A DNA stretch of 52,768 bases from Gammaproteobacteria bacterium (GCA_014859545.1 JACUTZ010000002.1:1-52768); one strand, 5' to 3'; shown: positions 9,751 to 19,312, counted from the stretch's first letter. Numbers and translations are program-made. Notes: a model not told the origin generated them from the letters alone.

Positions 9751-11505
9751 ATGGGAAGCACAAAGGGACAAATCGGACTTCACCTGGCCGAGCGTAGTAA
9801 ACCCGGCAAGTCCTCGTTTGACTATCGTAGTTCAGCCACCCAGCGTTGGGTCGCTGACCTTCCGGTAGGCAATATCGGCGAAACGGCCAAACAGCTGTTC
9901 GGTGTACTGCAAGAAGTCAACCGCCTGGATATCGCCTGGAAAGACCGTATGGCCTTTCTCGAACTGCTGCGTGAGCCGGTTTCGTATGTGCAGGCCTCAC
10001 TGATTCGCCACTACACCGGCATGTCCTTCCCGTTACCACCCAAAACCCAGCGTGTCGCGACCCTGGCCCAAACCCTCCATTCGGAAATGGCGCTGGGTTA
10101 CAAAACCGCCATCGAGGATATGCAGGCCGGCAACTTCCTGACCCGCGATAACAAGGCCTTGACCCTGCTGGTGCACCGGGCGATACGTTACCTCAGCCAG
10201 GCGGTCATCACCTGTTACCAGATCTATGCCCCCCATCCCCAACACAGCTGGCTGGAACTGCACCGTCTCTATCAGTTCGCCCTGCAGAAAAAGATCCAGC
10301 AGGATGTCGTGCATGACGAACTGAACACCCACATGTCCAAAACCAGTATCGCCCGCGCCTATAAGCAGATCCTGCTGTTGGCCCTGGCCAGCCCCTATCG
10401 ACTCCGTCAGGGTGAAGCCGAGGTCATCTATACCGTCTTGGTACGCTGGGGCGGCCATGTGGAGATCCTTGCCTATGACCACCCCGAGGCCCATGAGGCC
10501 CTGTTTGTGGTCCATACCGACAGCGACGAGGCCCCGGACTATCAGGCCTTCAACCGGCGTGATTGCGACAGCAGCCACTGCAGCCTGGTCGACACCCGAC
10601 AGCTCAGCAAGGTCCTGCAGGAGGAATATCAGCAACTCAAGGAGGCCCACAGCAAGGCCCCCCTATCGACCGAACTGCTGTTTCGTCTGATCTGTGCCTG
10701 GGGACAGGCACCCAAACGTCAATTCAGTCGCACCAATCGTCAGCGCACCATGGAAGTGGTGGTCGGCACCGCCATGCTCCACCATGCCCTGGCCAATGAG
10801 CTGGGCGATGCCGCCATGCAGGGCAAACGCTCAAGCTTCGAAAGCCGTGTGGTTACCCCAGCCGATCAACCCCGCGATGACATCTGGAATATCTTCGCCA
10901 GCAATAAACTGCAAAAGGCCTACGAGACCTACAGCCAGGCATTCGAATCGAACAAGGCTGATGAACCCAAACCGCCTGTGCCACTTCAAATCCAGCACTG
11001 GCAGCTGCGCAATGAAAGTGCCGGCGGCTATCGTCTCTCCCTGGGTGATGAACAGGAATGCAAGGTGCAGGTGGGGGAGCTGGTGGGGATGCGTCCCTTG
11101 ACCAGCCAGCAGGCCTGGGAGATCGGCGTGGTACGCTGGTTGCGTCAAAGCAGCGAATTGGGGCTGGAGATCGGCCTGCAGATCCTTGCCCCACAGGCCA
11201 GACCCGCGATGGTCAAGAATGAAAAGGCCGGCGGACGCGCTGCCGAATTCCAGTATGCCCTGCTGCTGCCAGAACTGCCCTCAATCAAACAGCCGGCCAG
11301 CATTGTCACCCCCATCCTGCTGTTCCAGCCCGGCAATGAATTATTGCTACACATGCCCGGCCAGCACATCAGCCTGCGCCTGGAAGAAAGCCTGCAGGAT
11401 AGTGGCAGCTTCATCCAGTTTCGATACAGCTACATCAAGGATGACGCACTGCAGCACAGCAGCCAGAGCAACGGTAACCTGGACGAGCTCTGGGATAGCC
11501 TCTGA
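9751..11505 (+). CDS. Conserved protein with C-terminal PilZ-like region, partner gene of fimX
   Basis: This 584-residue cytoplasmic protein has no signal peptide or membrane segment. The first 400 residues are mostly helical and not recognised. From about residue 410 the sequence WQLRNESAGGYRLSL contains the [D/N]xSxxG signature of PilZ domains. It is followed by a beta-rich stretch (VGELVGMRP...WEIGVVRWLRQ...LGLEIGLQILAP) typical of PilZ-like folds. A clear RxxxR motif is not visible, so c-di-GMP binding is uncertain. A good promoter and an AAGGA ribosome-binding site precede it, and it is followed by fimX. An adaptor role in type IV pilus or c-di-GMP signalling is inferred from that context. 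Confidence 0.75.
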   Translation: MGSTKGQIGLHLAERSKPGKSSFDYRSSATQRWVADLPVGNIGETAKQLFGVLQEVNRLDIAWKDRMAFLELLREPVSYVQASLIRHYTGMSFPLPPKTQRVATLAQTLHSEMALGYKTAIEDMQAGNFLTRDNKALTLLVHRAIRYLSQAVITCYQIYAPHPQHSWLELHRLYQFALQKKIQQDVVHDELNTHMSKTSIARAYKQILLLALASPYRLRQGEAEVIYTVLVRWGGHVEILAYDHPEAHEALFVVHTDSDEAPDYQAFNRRDCDSSHCSLVDTRQLSKVLQEEYQQLKEAHSKAPLSTELLFRLICAWGQAPKRQFSRTNRQRTMEVVVGTAMLHHALANELGDAAMQGKRSSFESRVVTPADQPRDDIWNIFASNKLQKAYETYSQAFESNKADEPKPPVPLQIQHWQLRNESAGGYRLSLGDEQECKVQVGELVGMRPLTSQQAWEIGVVRWLRQSSELGLEIGLQILAPQARPAMVKNEKAGGRAAEFQYALLLPELPSIKQPASIVTPILLFQPGNELLLHMPGQHISLRLEESLQDSGSFIQFRYSYIKDDALQHSSQSNGNLDELWDSL

Positions 11506-11529
11506 GACCACAGTCACAGCCTCGGAGCG

Positions 11530-11556
11530 GGCCTTTGTTAGCCGACCCGTTTTCGG
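11530..11556 (+). other. Small hairpin ahead of fimX
   Basis: TTAGCCGACCCG-TTTT-CGGGCTAA forms a short stem (CCCG/CGGG plus TTAG/CTAA with a bulge) in the 106 bp gap between the PilZ-like gene and fimX. No T tract follows, so it may be an RNA-processing or attenuation structure rather than a terminator. Confidence 0.3.
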
Positions 11557-11611
11557 GCTAAAATGCCGGTCCGGAAATCCAGACCATCATCCAAGGACGC
11601 GCTAAATACCC

Positions 11612-13687
11612 ATGCTGAATAACAGACCTCTCTCGCTGCTTGTCATCGACGACAGTTCCAATGATGCGGAAATCATTTCCAATATGCTGCGCAACGCCGG
11701 GCATGCCGTACATACCACCCGCATTGAAGACGATGAAGACCTGCGCGAGGCCCTTAACAATCAGGTCTGCGACATGATCCTGGCCAAACCGGAGCTACCC
11801 TATTTTACCGCTACCGAGGCGCTGGATGTGATCGCCCAAAGTGGCAAAGCTACCCCCCTGCTGCTGATCGCTGACGGACTGGAAGAAGAAAAAGCCACCG
11901 AACTGCTCAAGGCCGGTGCCCTGGATGTGGTCTTTCTTACCCAACCCGCCCGCCTGCTGCATGCCGTATTGCGCGAGGCACAGGCCGCCGAAGCGAAGCG
12001 CTCCCTGTTACGCTGTGAGGCGCTGCTCGAAGCAACCAACCTGCGTGCGCAAAATCTGGTCGACAGCTCACGCGATGCCATTACCTATATCCACGAGGGC
12101 ATGTACATCTATGCCAACAGCTCCTATCTGGAAATGTTCGGCTACAGCGACATGAATGAATTGGAAGGCATGCCGATCCTCAATATGGTCAAAAGTGAGG
12201 ACCATGTCGGTTTCAAGGCCTTTTTACGTGATTACATGAGCGGCAAGGCCAAGGCCAGCAGCTTTGAACTGACCGGGCTACGCAGTGATGGCAGCGATTT
12301 CGACATCACCATGGAACTGAGCAATGCCAGCTATGATGGCGAACCCTGCACCCAGATCATCATCCGCGCCCAGGCCAATAGCGAAGAACTGGAAAAACGC
12401 CTGGAGGATATGAGCAAGCTCGACCTGCTCACCGGGGTATTCAATCGCCAGTACTTCCTCGATGAATTGCATCAGGTGATAGGTAAGCCCGGCAAGCAGG
12501 GTGCGGTACTCTACATCCAGCCGGATCACTTCAAACAACTGCGTGATGATCTGGGACTGGCGCATAGTGATCAACTTCTTAGCGAGATGGCCAAGGCGCT
12601 GAAGCATGCCCTGGGAGAAGGGGAGCATTTTATCGCCCGCTTCGAGGGGGAGTATTTCTGCGCCCTGCTCAAGAATGTCGATCAAAACGCCGCCGAAACC
12701 ATTACCGAGGCCCTGAGCAAGGCTGTCGATGCCTATCATTATCAAATCGATACAAAAACCATTGCGGTCACCGGCAGCATCGGGATAGCCCTGTACAACG
12801 AAGGCACCGAAGACAGCCAAAGCCTATTGCAACGGGCCGACAAGGCCATGCGTGAGGCTGCCCGTCAGGGGGGTAATCACTACCATACCTACATCCCCGG
12901 CGAAGATGAGATGGCGGAACAGGAACGTACCGCGCACATAACCCAACGCATCAAGGACGCCCTGCGCAATAACCAGATGCACCTGCTGTTTCAGCCCATC
13001 GTCAGTATCAAGGGCGATAAACAGGAAAATTATGAGGCCTTCGCGCGGATGCAGGATGAGCATGGCCAGGCCATCCCACCCAATGAATTCATCCCTGCAG
13101 CCGAAAAGGCCAATCTGATGCCGGTTCTGGATCGTTGGGTTCTCGCCTACGGCATCAAGGCGGTCACACAACATCGCAAGAAAGGCCATCCGGCCGTACT
13201 GTTCGTCAAACTTTCCGGGGCATCCCTGCGCGATGAAAAATTCCTGCCCTGGCTGCGCGATATTATCAAGGCGGCCCATGCCGAACCCGGCTCACTGGTG
13301 CTCTCTGTCAGTGAGGATGTGGCCAGCACCAATCTCAAATCGCTCAAGCAGCTGATCGAGGGCCTGCAACAACTGCATGTCAAACTGGCCCTGGATCACT
13401 TCGGCCAGGCGAGCAACTATGCCAACCTGCTCAAACACTGCAATGCCCATTACCTCAAATTACACGCATCGTTGATCGGTGACCTGGCCAAGAATCCCGA
13501 GGCCACAGAAAAAGTCAGGGAGATCACCGGTATGGCTGCCGAATCCCATAAGCTGGTGATCGCCAATGCGGTGGAAGATCCACATACCCTCGCGCTGATC
13601 TATTCCACCGGCATCGATTATATTCAGGGTTATTTCCTCCAGGAACCCAGCCCGCAGATGGATTATGACTTTAGCTCAATGGGCTAA
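11612..13687 (+). CDS. fimX: FimX-type c-di-GMP effector (REC-PAS-degenerate GGDEF-degenerate EAL)
   Basis: The length, 691 residues, and domain order match Pseudomonas FimX, which controls type IV pilus assembly and twitching. The order is a receiver-like domain (1-125; LLVIDDSSNDAEIISNML), PAS (about 145-260), GGDEF (about 270-430) and EAL (about 440-685). The GGDEF site reads FEGEYF and the EAL motif reads EAF. The canonical NLS, DDFG and AE(x)VE sites read KLS, DHFG and ANAVE, while QGY is kept. I infer that it is catalytically dead but may still bind c-di-GMP. The receiver lacks the usual phospho-acceptor context (DMILAKPEL). It follows the PilZ-like gene and precedes the cyclase by 17 nt. 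Confidence 0.88.
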   Translation: MLNNRPLSLLVIDDSSNDAEIISNMLRNAGHAVHTTRIEDDEDLREALNNQVCDMILAKPELPYFTATEALDVIAQSGKATPLLLIADGLEEEKATELLKAGALDVVFLTQPARLLHAVLREAQAAEAKRSLLRCEALLEATNLRAQNLVDSSRDAITYIHEGMYIYANSSYLEMFGYSDMNELEGMPILNMVKSEDHVGFKAFLRDYMSGKAKASSFELTGLRSDGSDFDITMELSNASYDGEPCTQIIIRAQANSEELEKRLEDMSKLDLLTGVFNRQYFLDELHQVIGKPGKQGAVLYIQPDHFKQLRDDLGLAHSDQLLSEMAKALKHALGEGEHFIARFEGEYFCALLKNVDQNAAETITEALSKAVDAYHYQIDTKTIAVTGSIGIALYNEGTEDSQSLLQRADKAMREAARQGGNHYHTYIPGEDEMAEQERTAHITQRIKDALRNNQMHLLFQPIVSIKGDKQENYEAFARMQDEHGQAIPPNEFIPAAEKANLMPVLDRWVLAYGIKAVTQHRKKGHPAVLFVKLSGASLRDEKFLPWLRDIIKAAHAEPGSLVLSVSEDVASTNLKSLKQLIEGLQQLHVKLALDHFGQASNYANLLKHCNAHYLKLHASLIGDLAKNPEATEKVREITGMAAESHKLVIANAVEDPHTLALIYSTGIDYIQGYFLQEPSPQMDYDFSSMG

Positions 13688-13704
13688 ACCATGCGACTAA
13701 GGAA

Positions 13705-15267
13705 ATGAGACATTCCGATGATAGTCTCGGGCAGCATCCGACGTCGTCCACAGCGACGACCGATACCCCCTTGCATGCCCTCGATATAGAACAAAACATC
13801 CCGCTGCGTCCTCACGCCCGTATTCCTATTGCCCTGAAGCTGGCCCTGGCCTTTATCCTGCTGATCGCCAGCGGCATGCTGGTACTCGGGGCACTGGCCG
13901 GCAAGACACAAACCCAATTGCTCGAACAACAGATGGAACAGTTCGGCAGCACCCTGGTGCAACAAATGGCCGAATCGGCTCGCGAACCGCTACTGGCCAA
14001 TGATCTGCTCAATCTGGAACGGATCATCCACAACCTGATCCAGGACGGCAACATCATGGGCGCGGCGATCTATTCCGACGAGCTGCAAACCGTGGTCAAG
14101 ACAGGTGCCATTCCGGCCACACGCAACCAACTGTCACGCCAGCCCCGCGAACAGCTATCTCTCCGCTTTCGGCTACCACCGAATGAGCAGACGCAATCGG
14201 AACGCCTTCTGGTCGCCTACCTCACCCCGGTAGTGTTCAGGGAGGTCACCGTCGGCTACGTGCTACTGAGTTTTGATTACTCGCTAATCCGCGAGGCCAA
14301 ACAGGAAACCATCGCCACCGTTGCTGCAACCATCGCCCTGATGCTGATCCTGGCCCTGGCCCTGTCGATTTATCTTGGTCGTCGCTTCACCCGCCCGATA
14401 CAGGAGCTATTGCTCGCCAGCCAGGCCTTCAGCCAGGGGCGCTTCGACTATCGCATCCGCTCAACGCGCGATGATGAACTGGGCAGCTTGATGCAGGCCA
14501 TCAATCAGATGGGAGAAGGCCTGCAACGCAAGGAACAGGTAGAGCGCGCCTTCTCCCGCTATGTTTCACCAAAGGTGGCGCAACGCGCCCTGGCCGGGAT
14601 GGATTCGCTGGGCGACATTCCACTCGGGGGACACCATGTCGAGGCCAGCGTGCTGTTCGCCGACATCGTTGGCTTTACCAGTCTCTCGGAAAAAATGACA
14701 CCGCAGGAAGTCAACAGCCTGCTGAATCACTACTTCAGCAATATCGCTCGCGCAGTGCATTTCTGTCATGGTCATATCGACAAATACATGGGTGACTGTG
14801 CCATGATCGTCTTCGGTGTGCCGGATGCGGATGAGGCCCACAGCTTCAACGCCCTCGCCTGTGCCTGGATGATCCTGGAACTGGTGCGACAGATGAACGC
14901 CCAACGGCGGGCCAGCCAATTACAACCCTTGGAATTCCGGATTGGGGTTAATAGTGGCATCATGCTGGCCGGCAACATGGGCTCCAGCGAGCGCATGGAG
15001 TACACCGTGATTGGCGATGCGGTCAATCTGGCCTCGCGCCTGTCCCATGCTGGTGAGCCAGGCCAGGTCATCCTCACCGAAGAGATGCTGGCACATGCCA
15101 GCCTGAACAAACGCATCGCCACGATTCACCACGGCAAGATCCTGGTGCGCGGCAAGCAGGAGCCCATCTCGATCTTCCACCTCGGTGATATCATCGATCC
15201 CTTCCGTGCCCGCATGCTGGAAGAGATCCGTCGCATCCTGGACAACAAGGCGAGTAAGGTCGCATGA
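13705..15267 (+). CDS. Membrane class III adenylate/guanylate cyclase with HAMP domain
   Basis: The protein has 520 residues: TM1 near 43-65, a periplasmic sensor of about 130 residues, TM2 near 205-228, HAMP near 230-280, and a cyclase homology domain from about 305. The metal aspartates are Asp320 (LFADIVGFTSLSE) and Asp364 (KYMGD). The purine-selecting positions are Lys360 and Thr434 (EYTVIGDAVNLASRL); Lys/Thr is typical of class IIIb adenylate cyclases. Asn441 and Arg445 of the transition-state pair are present. All catalytic residues are intact, so cAMP synthesis is the best guess. Its stop overlaps the start of the TPR lipoprotein gene (ATGA) and fimX lies upstream. Confidence 0.9.
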   Translation: MRHSDDSLGQHPTSSTATTDTPLHALDIEQNIPLRPHARIPIALKLALAFILLIASGMLVLGALAGKTQTQLLEQQMEQFGSTLVQQMAESAREPLLANDLLNLERIIHNLIQDGNIMGAAIYSDELQTVVKTGAIPATRNQLSRQPREQLSLRFRLPPNEQTQSERLLVAYLTPVVFREVTVGYVLLSFDYSLIREAKQETIATVAATIALMLILALALSIYLGRRFTRPIQELLLASQAFSQGRFDYRIRSTRDDELGSLMQAINQMGEGLQRKEQVERAFSRYVSPKVAQRALAGMDSLGDIPLGGHHVEASVLFADIVGFTSLSEKMTPQEVNSLLNHYFSNIARAVHFCHGHIDKYMGDCAMIVFGVPDADEAHSFNALACAWMILELVRQMNAQRRASQLQPLEFRIGVNSGIMLAGNMGSSERMEYTVIGDAVNLASRLSHAGEPGQVILTEEMLAHASLNKRIATIHHGKILVRGKQEPISIFHLGDIIDPFRARMLEEIRRILDNKASKVA

Positions 15268-16316
15268 AGTGGCTGCTACTCTTTGGTTTGACGCCCCTGT
15301 TGCTCGGCGGCTGCGTGCTTTTGCCCAGCCAAAAAACTCAGGATGTCGATGCACTACTGGCCCAACAGCAATACGGTCGCGCACTTGAAATCCTGGCCCA
15401 GGCCGATCCCAGATCGCCAGAATATACCGCAATGGCCGAACGCCGACGCGAGGTTGAGGCGCAAGCGGCCAATTATGAACAGACAGTAAGGGATCGGGCG
15501 CGACAATACATCGCCAGCGGTGACTGGGCTGCAGCACTGGATCACTATGATGAAGCCCTGGCGCGATTGCCACAAAGCATGGTACTGCGTGACGGATTGG
15601 CACAACTACACCAGCAACAGACACAGATCCTGGAAGACCTCGAGATCGAACGCCTGCTGGCCCAGGCTAACTGGCTAAAAACCACCCGCCCCACATACCT
15701 GCAAATCGCCCAGGTCGATCCCCGCAGCCGTCAGACCCGCCAGCAACTGGAACGCTTTGCGCAACAGGCCAATGAGATCGCCAGTCAGCTGGCCTTGCAC
15801 GGCAACCGTGCCCTGGCCAATCAACAACTGGATACTGCCAACAAAACCCTGTTACTGGCCCAGGACTTGAGTGACAGCCCAGCCATCAGCGAAAGTGTGG
15901 CCAAATTACGCCAGGAACAACTCGCGCAACGTAACCGCCAGCAGCAGCAACAGCAGCGACAACAGCAACAGATCCTCCGCCTGGAAAAACAATATCAAGC
16001 GGCCCGTGATACGAATGATTACGCCACTGCACACAGCCGACTGGCTGAACTGCGCAAACAGGATCCGGCTAACCAACACTGGGAACAGCAGCAACAGGTA
16101 GTGGAGGCACTAATCCAGGCAAGGGTGGAGACCCTGCTCAGCCGGGGCATCAATGCCTACAGTCGTGGCCATTTTGAAGAGGCAGCGCAAGCCTGGCGTG
16201 AAACATTAAGCCTGGATCCCCGTAACAAACTTGCCCAGGACAACCTGGAACGGGCCGAGCGAGTACTGCAACGGTTCGAAGAGCTGCAGCAACGCCAGGG
16301 TGGTGCCACCGAATAG
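15264..16316 (+). CDS. TPR-repeat lipoprotein coupled to the cyclase
   Basis: This 350-residue protein has a lipoprotein signal peptide (MKWLLLFGLTPLLLGGC, lipobox LGGC). It should therefore be anchored by lipidated Cys17 in the periplasm; residues after Cys (VLLPSQ) lack Asp at +2, favouring the outer membrane. TPR-like helical pairs follow (YGRALEILAQADP, GDWAAALDHYDEALARLP, GHFEEAAQAWRETLSLDP). A Gln-rich coiled-coil stretch (QRNRQQQQQQRQQQQILRLEKQ) lies near residues 220-240. The 4 nt overlap with the cyclase gene implies stoichiometric synthesis. A role as periplasmic partner of the cyclase sensor domain or of the pilus machinery is inference only. Confidence 0.85.
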   Translation: MKWLLLFGLTPLLLGGCVLLPSQKTQDVDALLAQQQYGRALEILAQADPRSPEYTAMAERRREVEAQAANYEQTVRDRARQYIASGDWAAALDHYDEALARLPQSMVLRDGLAQLHQQQTQILEDLEIERLLAQANWLKTTRPTYLQIAQVDPRSRQTRQQLERFAQQANEIASQLALHGNRALANQQLDTANKTLLLAQDLSDSPAISESVAKLRQEQLAQRNRQQQQQQRQQQQILRLEKQYQAARDTNDYATAHSRLAELRKQDPANQHWEQQQQVVEALIQARVETLLSRGINAYSRGHFEEAAQAWRETLSLDPRNKLAQDNLERAERVLQRFEELQQRQGGATE

Positions 16317-16366
16317 TGGATCACCACAGGGATTTAGCCGGAAGACAAATCCTTGCCAGTGATGCC

Positions 16367-18619
16367 TTAGGCGGTCGCCAGCAGTCCATCGACACGCTGG
16401 AAACCACGCGGCAGCTTGTTCCCGCGACGACCGCGTTCGCCCAGATAGTGTTCCAGGTCATCGCCCTTCAGACTGATATGCCGCTTGCCCGCCAACACCG
16501 TCAGTTCACTCCCCCTTGGCAATACCGCCATCGCCACTACGTATTCCTCGCGTGTGGCATGCTTTGCGCTGGGAATGCTGATCATTTTATTTCCCTTGCC
16601 CTTGCTCAACTGCGGCAGTTCCGTAGCGGGGAAGATCAACAGGCGTCCCTCATTACTGACCAGGGCAATGCGTGCCGTCTCGGCATCGCTGAGGCGCTGC
16701 GGAGGCAGCAGGCGTGCCCCACTGGAAAGATTGATCACCGCCTTGCCCGCCTTGTTGCGACTCTGCAGATCCCCCAGCTTGGTGATAAAGCCATAACCGG
16801 CATCACTGGCCAACACATATTGCTCATCATCACTGCCCAGTAACACCGCCTCGAATGTCGCCCCGGCAATCGGATTGACCCGGCTGCTGAGTGGCTCGCC
16901 CTGTCCGCGTGCCGAGGGCAGGGTGTGACTGGCAACGCAATAGCTGCGCCCGGTCGAGTCGATAAAGGTCGCCTGCTGATTACTCTTGCCAGTAGCGCTG
17001 TCCTTGAAACCGTCTCCGGCCTTGTAGCTGAGGCTGGCCGGATCGACCTCATGGCCCTTGGCGGCACGTACCCAACCCTTCTCTGAGAGCACCACGGTGA
17101 TCGGCTCGGCACTGATCAGCGCGGTTTCGTCCATGGCCTGGGCCGCACTGCGTGCCACGATCGGGGAACGACGTGCATCCCCATAGTTTTCCGCATCGGC
17201 CAGCAGTTCTTTTTTGATCAGGGTCTTCATCCGTGCGGCCGATCCCAGGGTTTTCTCCAGATCGGCCTTTTCCCTGGCCAGTTCTTCCTGTTCGCCACGG
17301 ATCCGCATTTCTTCCAGACGCGCCAGTTGGCGCAGTTTTGTATCCAGGATGTAGTCGGCCTGCACATCGCTCAGGGCAAAACGTGCGATCAAGACCGCCT
17401 TGGGCTCGTCCTCGGTACGAATGATGTGAATCACCTCATCCAGATTGAGGAAAGCAATCAGCAAACCTTCCAGCAGGTGCAACCGACGCTCCACCTTGTC
17501 GAGGCGATGTTCCAGGCGACGGCGCACCGTCTGGGTTCGGAATTCCAACCACTCGCTGAGGATCTCTCGCAGGTTTTTGACCCGTGGCCGACCATCCAGA
17601 CCGATCATGTTCATGTTGACCCGGTAACTGCGCTCCAGATCGGTGGTGGCAAACAGATGGGCCATCAGTGCCTCCACATCGATACGATTGGAACGCGGCA
17701 CGATCACCAGGCGGGTGGGGTTTTCATGATCCGATTCATCGCGCAGGTCCTCGACCATCGGCAATTTTTTGGCCTGCATCTGTGCGGCTATCTGTTCCAG
17801 CACCTTGGCACCCGAGGTCTGAAACGGCAGTGCGTTGATGATCACATCACCCTCTTCGCGCTCCCAGCGCGCACGCATGCGTACACTGCCATGTCCGGTT
17901 TGATAAAGCCTTTGCAAGTCGGCGCGGGGCGTAATGATCTCCGCATCGGTGGGATAATCCGGGCCCAACACATGTTCACACAATTCATCGACGCTGCTGG
18001 CCGGGGCCTCCAGCAGGCGGATACAGGCCGAGACCACTTCGCGCAGATTATGCGGCGGGATATCGGTCGCCATACCCACCGCAATGCCGGTGGTACCATT
18101 GAGCAATACGTGCGGGACACGGGCAGGCAGTACCCGTGGTTCTTCCATGGTGCCATCAAAATTGGCGACCCAATCCACCGTCCCCTGGCCCACTTCGTTA
18201 AGCAGCAGGTCGGAAAAACGACCCAGGCGTGCCTCGGTATAACGCATCGCGGCAAAGGATTTGGGATCATCTGGTGCCCCCCAGTTGCCCTGCCCGTCCA
18301 CCAGTGGATAACGGTAGGAAAAGGGTTGCGCCATCAATACCATGGCCTCGTAACAGGCCGAGTCCCCATGGGGGTGGTACTTACCCAGTACATCACCGAC
18401 GGTGCGCGCGGATTTTTTGTGCTTGGCATCGGACTTAAGTCCCAGCTCCGACATCGCATAGACGATACGCCGCTGTACCGGCTTGAGTCCGTCACCGATG
18501 TTCGGCAGGGCGCGATCCATGATCACGTACATGGAATAATCAAGATAGGCCCGCTCGGAAAAATCCTTCAGCGGCAGCTGCTCGATGCCTTCGTAATTGA
18601 TGCCGTTTTCAGTCGTCAT
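16367..18619 (-). CDS. parC: DNA topoisomerase IV subunit A
   Basis: The 750-residue ParC decatenates replicated chromosomes with ParE. The breakage-reunion domain shows [17 protein letters not shown] and [19 protein letters not shown], and the catalytic tyrosine is in [10 protein letters not shown]. Ser and Glu at the usual quinolone-resistance positions are wild type. The C-terminal region holds beta-pinwheel repeats. The ATG at 18619 has AGGA six nt upstream. Order on this strand is parE, cbiX, parC, with a repeat element in each gap. The length and shorter C-terminal domain favour ParC over GyrA, and neighbouring parE agrees. Confidence 0.96.
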   Translation of the reverse strand: MTTENGINYEGIEQLPLKDFSERAYLDYSMYVIMDRALPNIGDGLKPVQRRIVYAMSELGLKSDAKHKKSARTVGDVLGKYHPHGDSACYEAMVLMAQPFSYRYPLVDGQGNWGAPDDPKSFAAMRYTEARLGRFSDLLLNEVGQGTVDWVANFDGTMEEPRVLPARVPHVLLNGTTGIAVGMATDIPPHNLREVVSACIRLLEAPASSVDELCEHVLGPDYPTDAEIITPRADLQRLYQTGHGSVRMRARWEREEGDVIINALPFQTSGAKVLEQIAAQMQAKKLPMVEDLRDESDHENPTRLVIVPRSNRIDVEALMAHLFATTDLERSYRVNMNMIGLDGRPRVKNLREILSEWLEFRTQTVRRRLEHRLDKVERRLHLLEGLLIAFLNLDEVIHIIRTEDEPKAVLIARFALSDVQADYILDTKLRQLARLEEMRIRGEQEELAREKADLEKTLGSAARMKTLIKKELLADAENYGDARRSPIVARSAAQAMDETALISAEPITVVLSEKGWVRAAKGHEVDPASLSYKAGDGFKDSATGKSNQQATFIDSTGRSYCVASHTLPSARGQGEPLSSRVNPIAGATFEAVLLGSDDEQYVLASDAGYGFITKLGDLQSRNKAGKAVINLSSGARLLPPQRLSDAETARIALVSNEGRLLIFPATELPQLSKGKGNKMISIPSAKHATREEYVVAMAVLPRGSELTVLAGKRHISLKGDDLEHYLGERGRRGNKLPRGFQRVDGLLATA

Positions 18620-18646
18620 TGCTTGTCCTGATGCTTAAAAGCCTTT

Positions 18647-18798
18647 GCCACAGAGAACACAGAGGACTCCGAGGAAATGCGCTCATCATGCGATGGATAC
18701 CTGGATTGCAGACCAGAGCGTTGCCCCATAACACGGCACGGTGCGAAAGCAAGATGTTGCCCGCACACCACTCTGTGCCCTCTGTGAACTCTGTGGCC
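18647..18798. repeat. Intergenic inverted-repeat element copy 6 (CACAGAG type)
   Basis: The left arm gccacagagaacacagagg and right arm ctctgtgaactctgtggcc mirror each other; the loop is about 96 nt. It lies between cbiX and parC. Confidence 0.88.
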
Positions 18799-18803
18799 AA
18801 TCA

Positions 18804-19163
18804 CTACTCGCTCAGCCCCACCAGCAGTTCGACGATGCCTTCGGCCGAACCCAGGTAGGGGGCGATGCGGATCGGGATCTGCGGATATTGCGCCTGCTTG
18901 GGCGCGACCTCAGCAGGGATATCCTGCGCCACGTGGCGACCGGCGGAGAGAAAATATGGCAATACCACCACCTCGCTGGCCCCCTGGCGGATCAGGCACT
19001 CGATCCCGTCCGGGATCAGGGGATCGGCCAGTTCAAGAAAACCCGCTTCCACCGCGCCATAGCGATCCCCAGCACGCTGGCGCAGAAGATCGGCGATCTT
19101 GCGTACCTCATCGTTCGACGCCTCGCGCCGGCTGCCATGTGCCACCAATAACAATCCACGCAT
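18804..19163 (-). CDS. cbiX: Short CbiX-type sirohydrochlorin chelatase
   Basis: The 119-residue single-domain protein begins MRGLLLVAHGSRREASN; the His in AHGSR and the second His in FLSAGRHVAQDIP are the metal-handling residues of CbiX/SirB chelatases. Short forms work as homodimers and insert cobalt or iron into sirohydrochlorin for cobalamin or siroheme. The C-terminus PYLGSAEGIVELLVGL is also typical. No other tetrapyrrole gene is adjacent; it sits between parE and parC, flanked on both sides by repeat elements. Metal preference cannot be read from sequence. Confidence 0.85.
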   Translation of the reverse strand: MRGLLLVAHGSRREASNDEVRKIADLLRQRAGDRYGAVEAGFLELADPLIPDGIECLIRQGASEVVVLPYFLSAGRHVAQDIPAEVAPKQAQYPQIPIRIAPYLGSAEGIVELLVGLSE

Positions 19164-19183
19164 TATTTCATCCTCAAAAAGAT

Positions 19184-19305
19184 TTCACCGCAGAGAACGC
19201 AGAGTTTGCAAAGAAAGGCGATGCCGGAAAATACCGGGTACCCACTGTACTACCCGAGACTCAGGCTGCCTTTCTCTTTGCGCACTTCGCGTTCTTTGCG
19301 GTAAA
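19184..19305. repeat. Intergenic inverted-repeat element copy 7 (mixed CGCAGAG/GCAAAG)
   Basis: The left arm ttcaccgcagagaacgcagag continues into tttgcaaagaaagg; the right arm is ctttctctttgcgcacttcgcgttctttgcggtaaa. Loop about 51 nt. It lies between parE and cbiX and combines two unit types in one arm. Confidence 0.88.
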
Positions 19306-19312
19306 CCTTGTT

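Noticed and set aside
16367-18619. Quinolone-resistance change in ParC
   Set aside because: The [12 protein letters not shown] segment keeps Ser and Glu at the usual positions, so it is wild type there.
17327-18631. 434-residue plus-strand ORF opposite parC
   Set aside because: Antisense shadow of topoisomerase IV subunit A; low-complexity His-rich composition.
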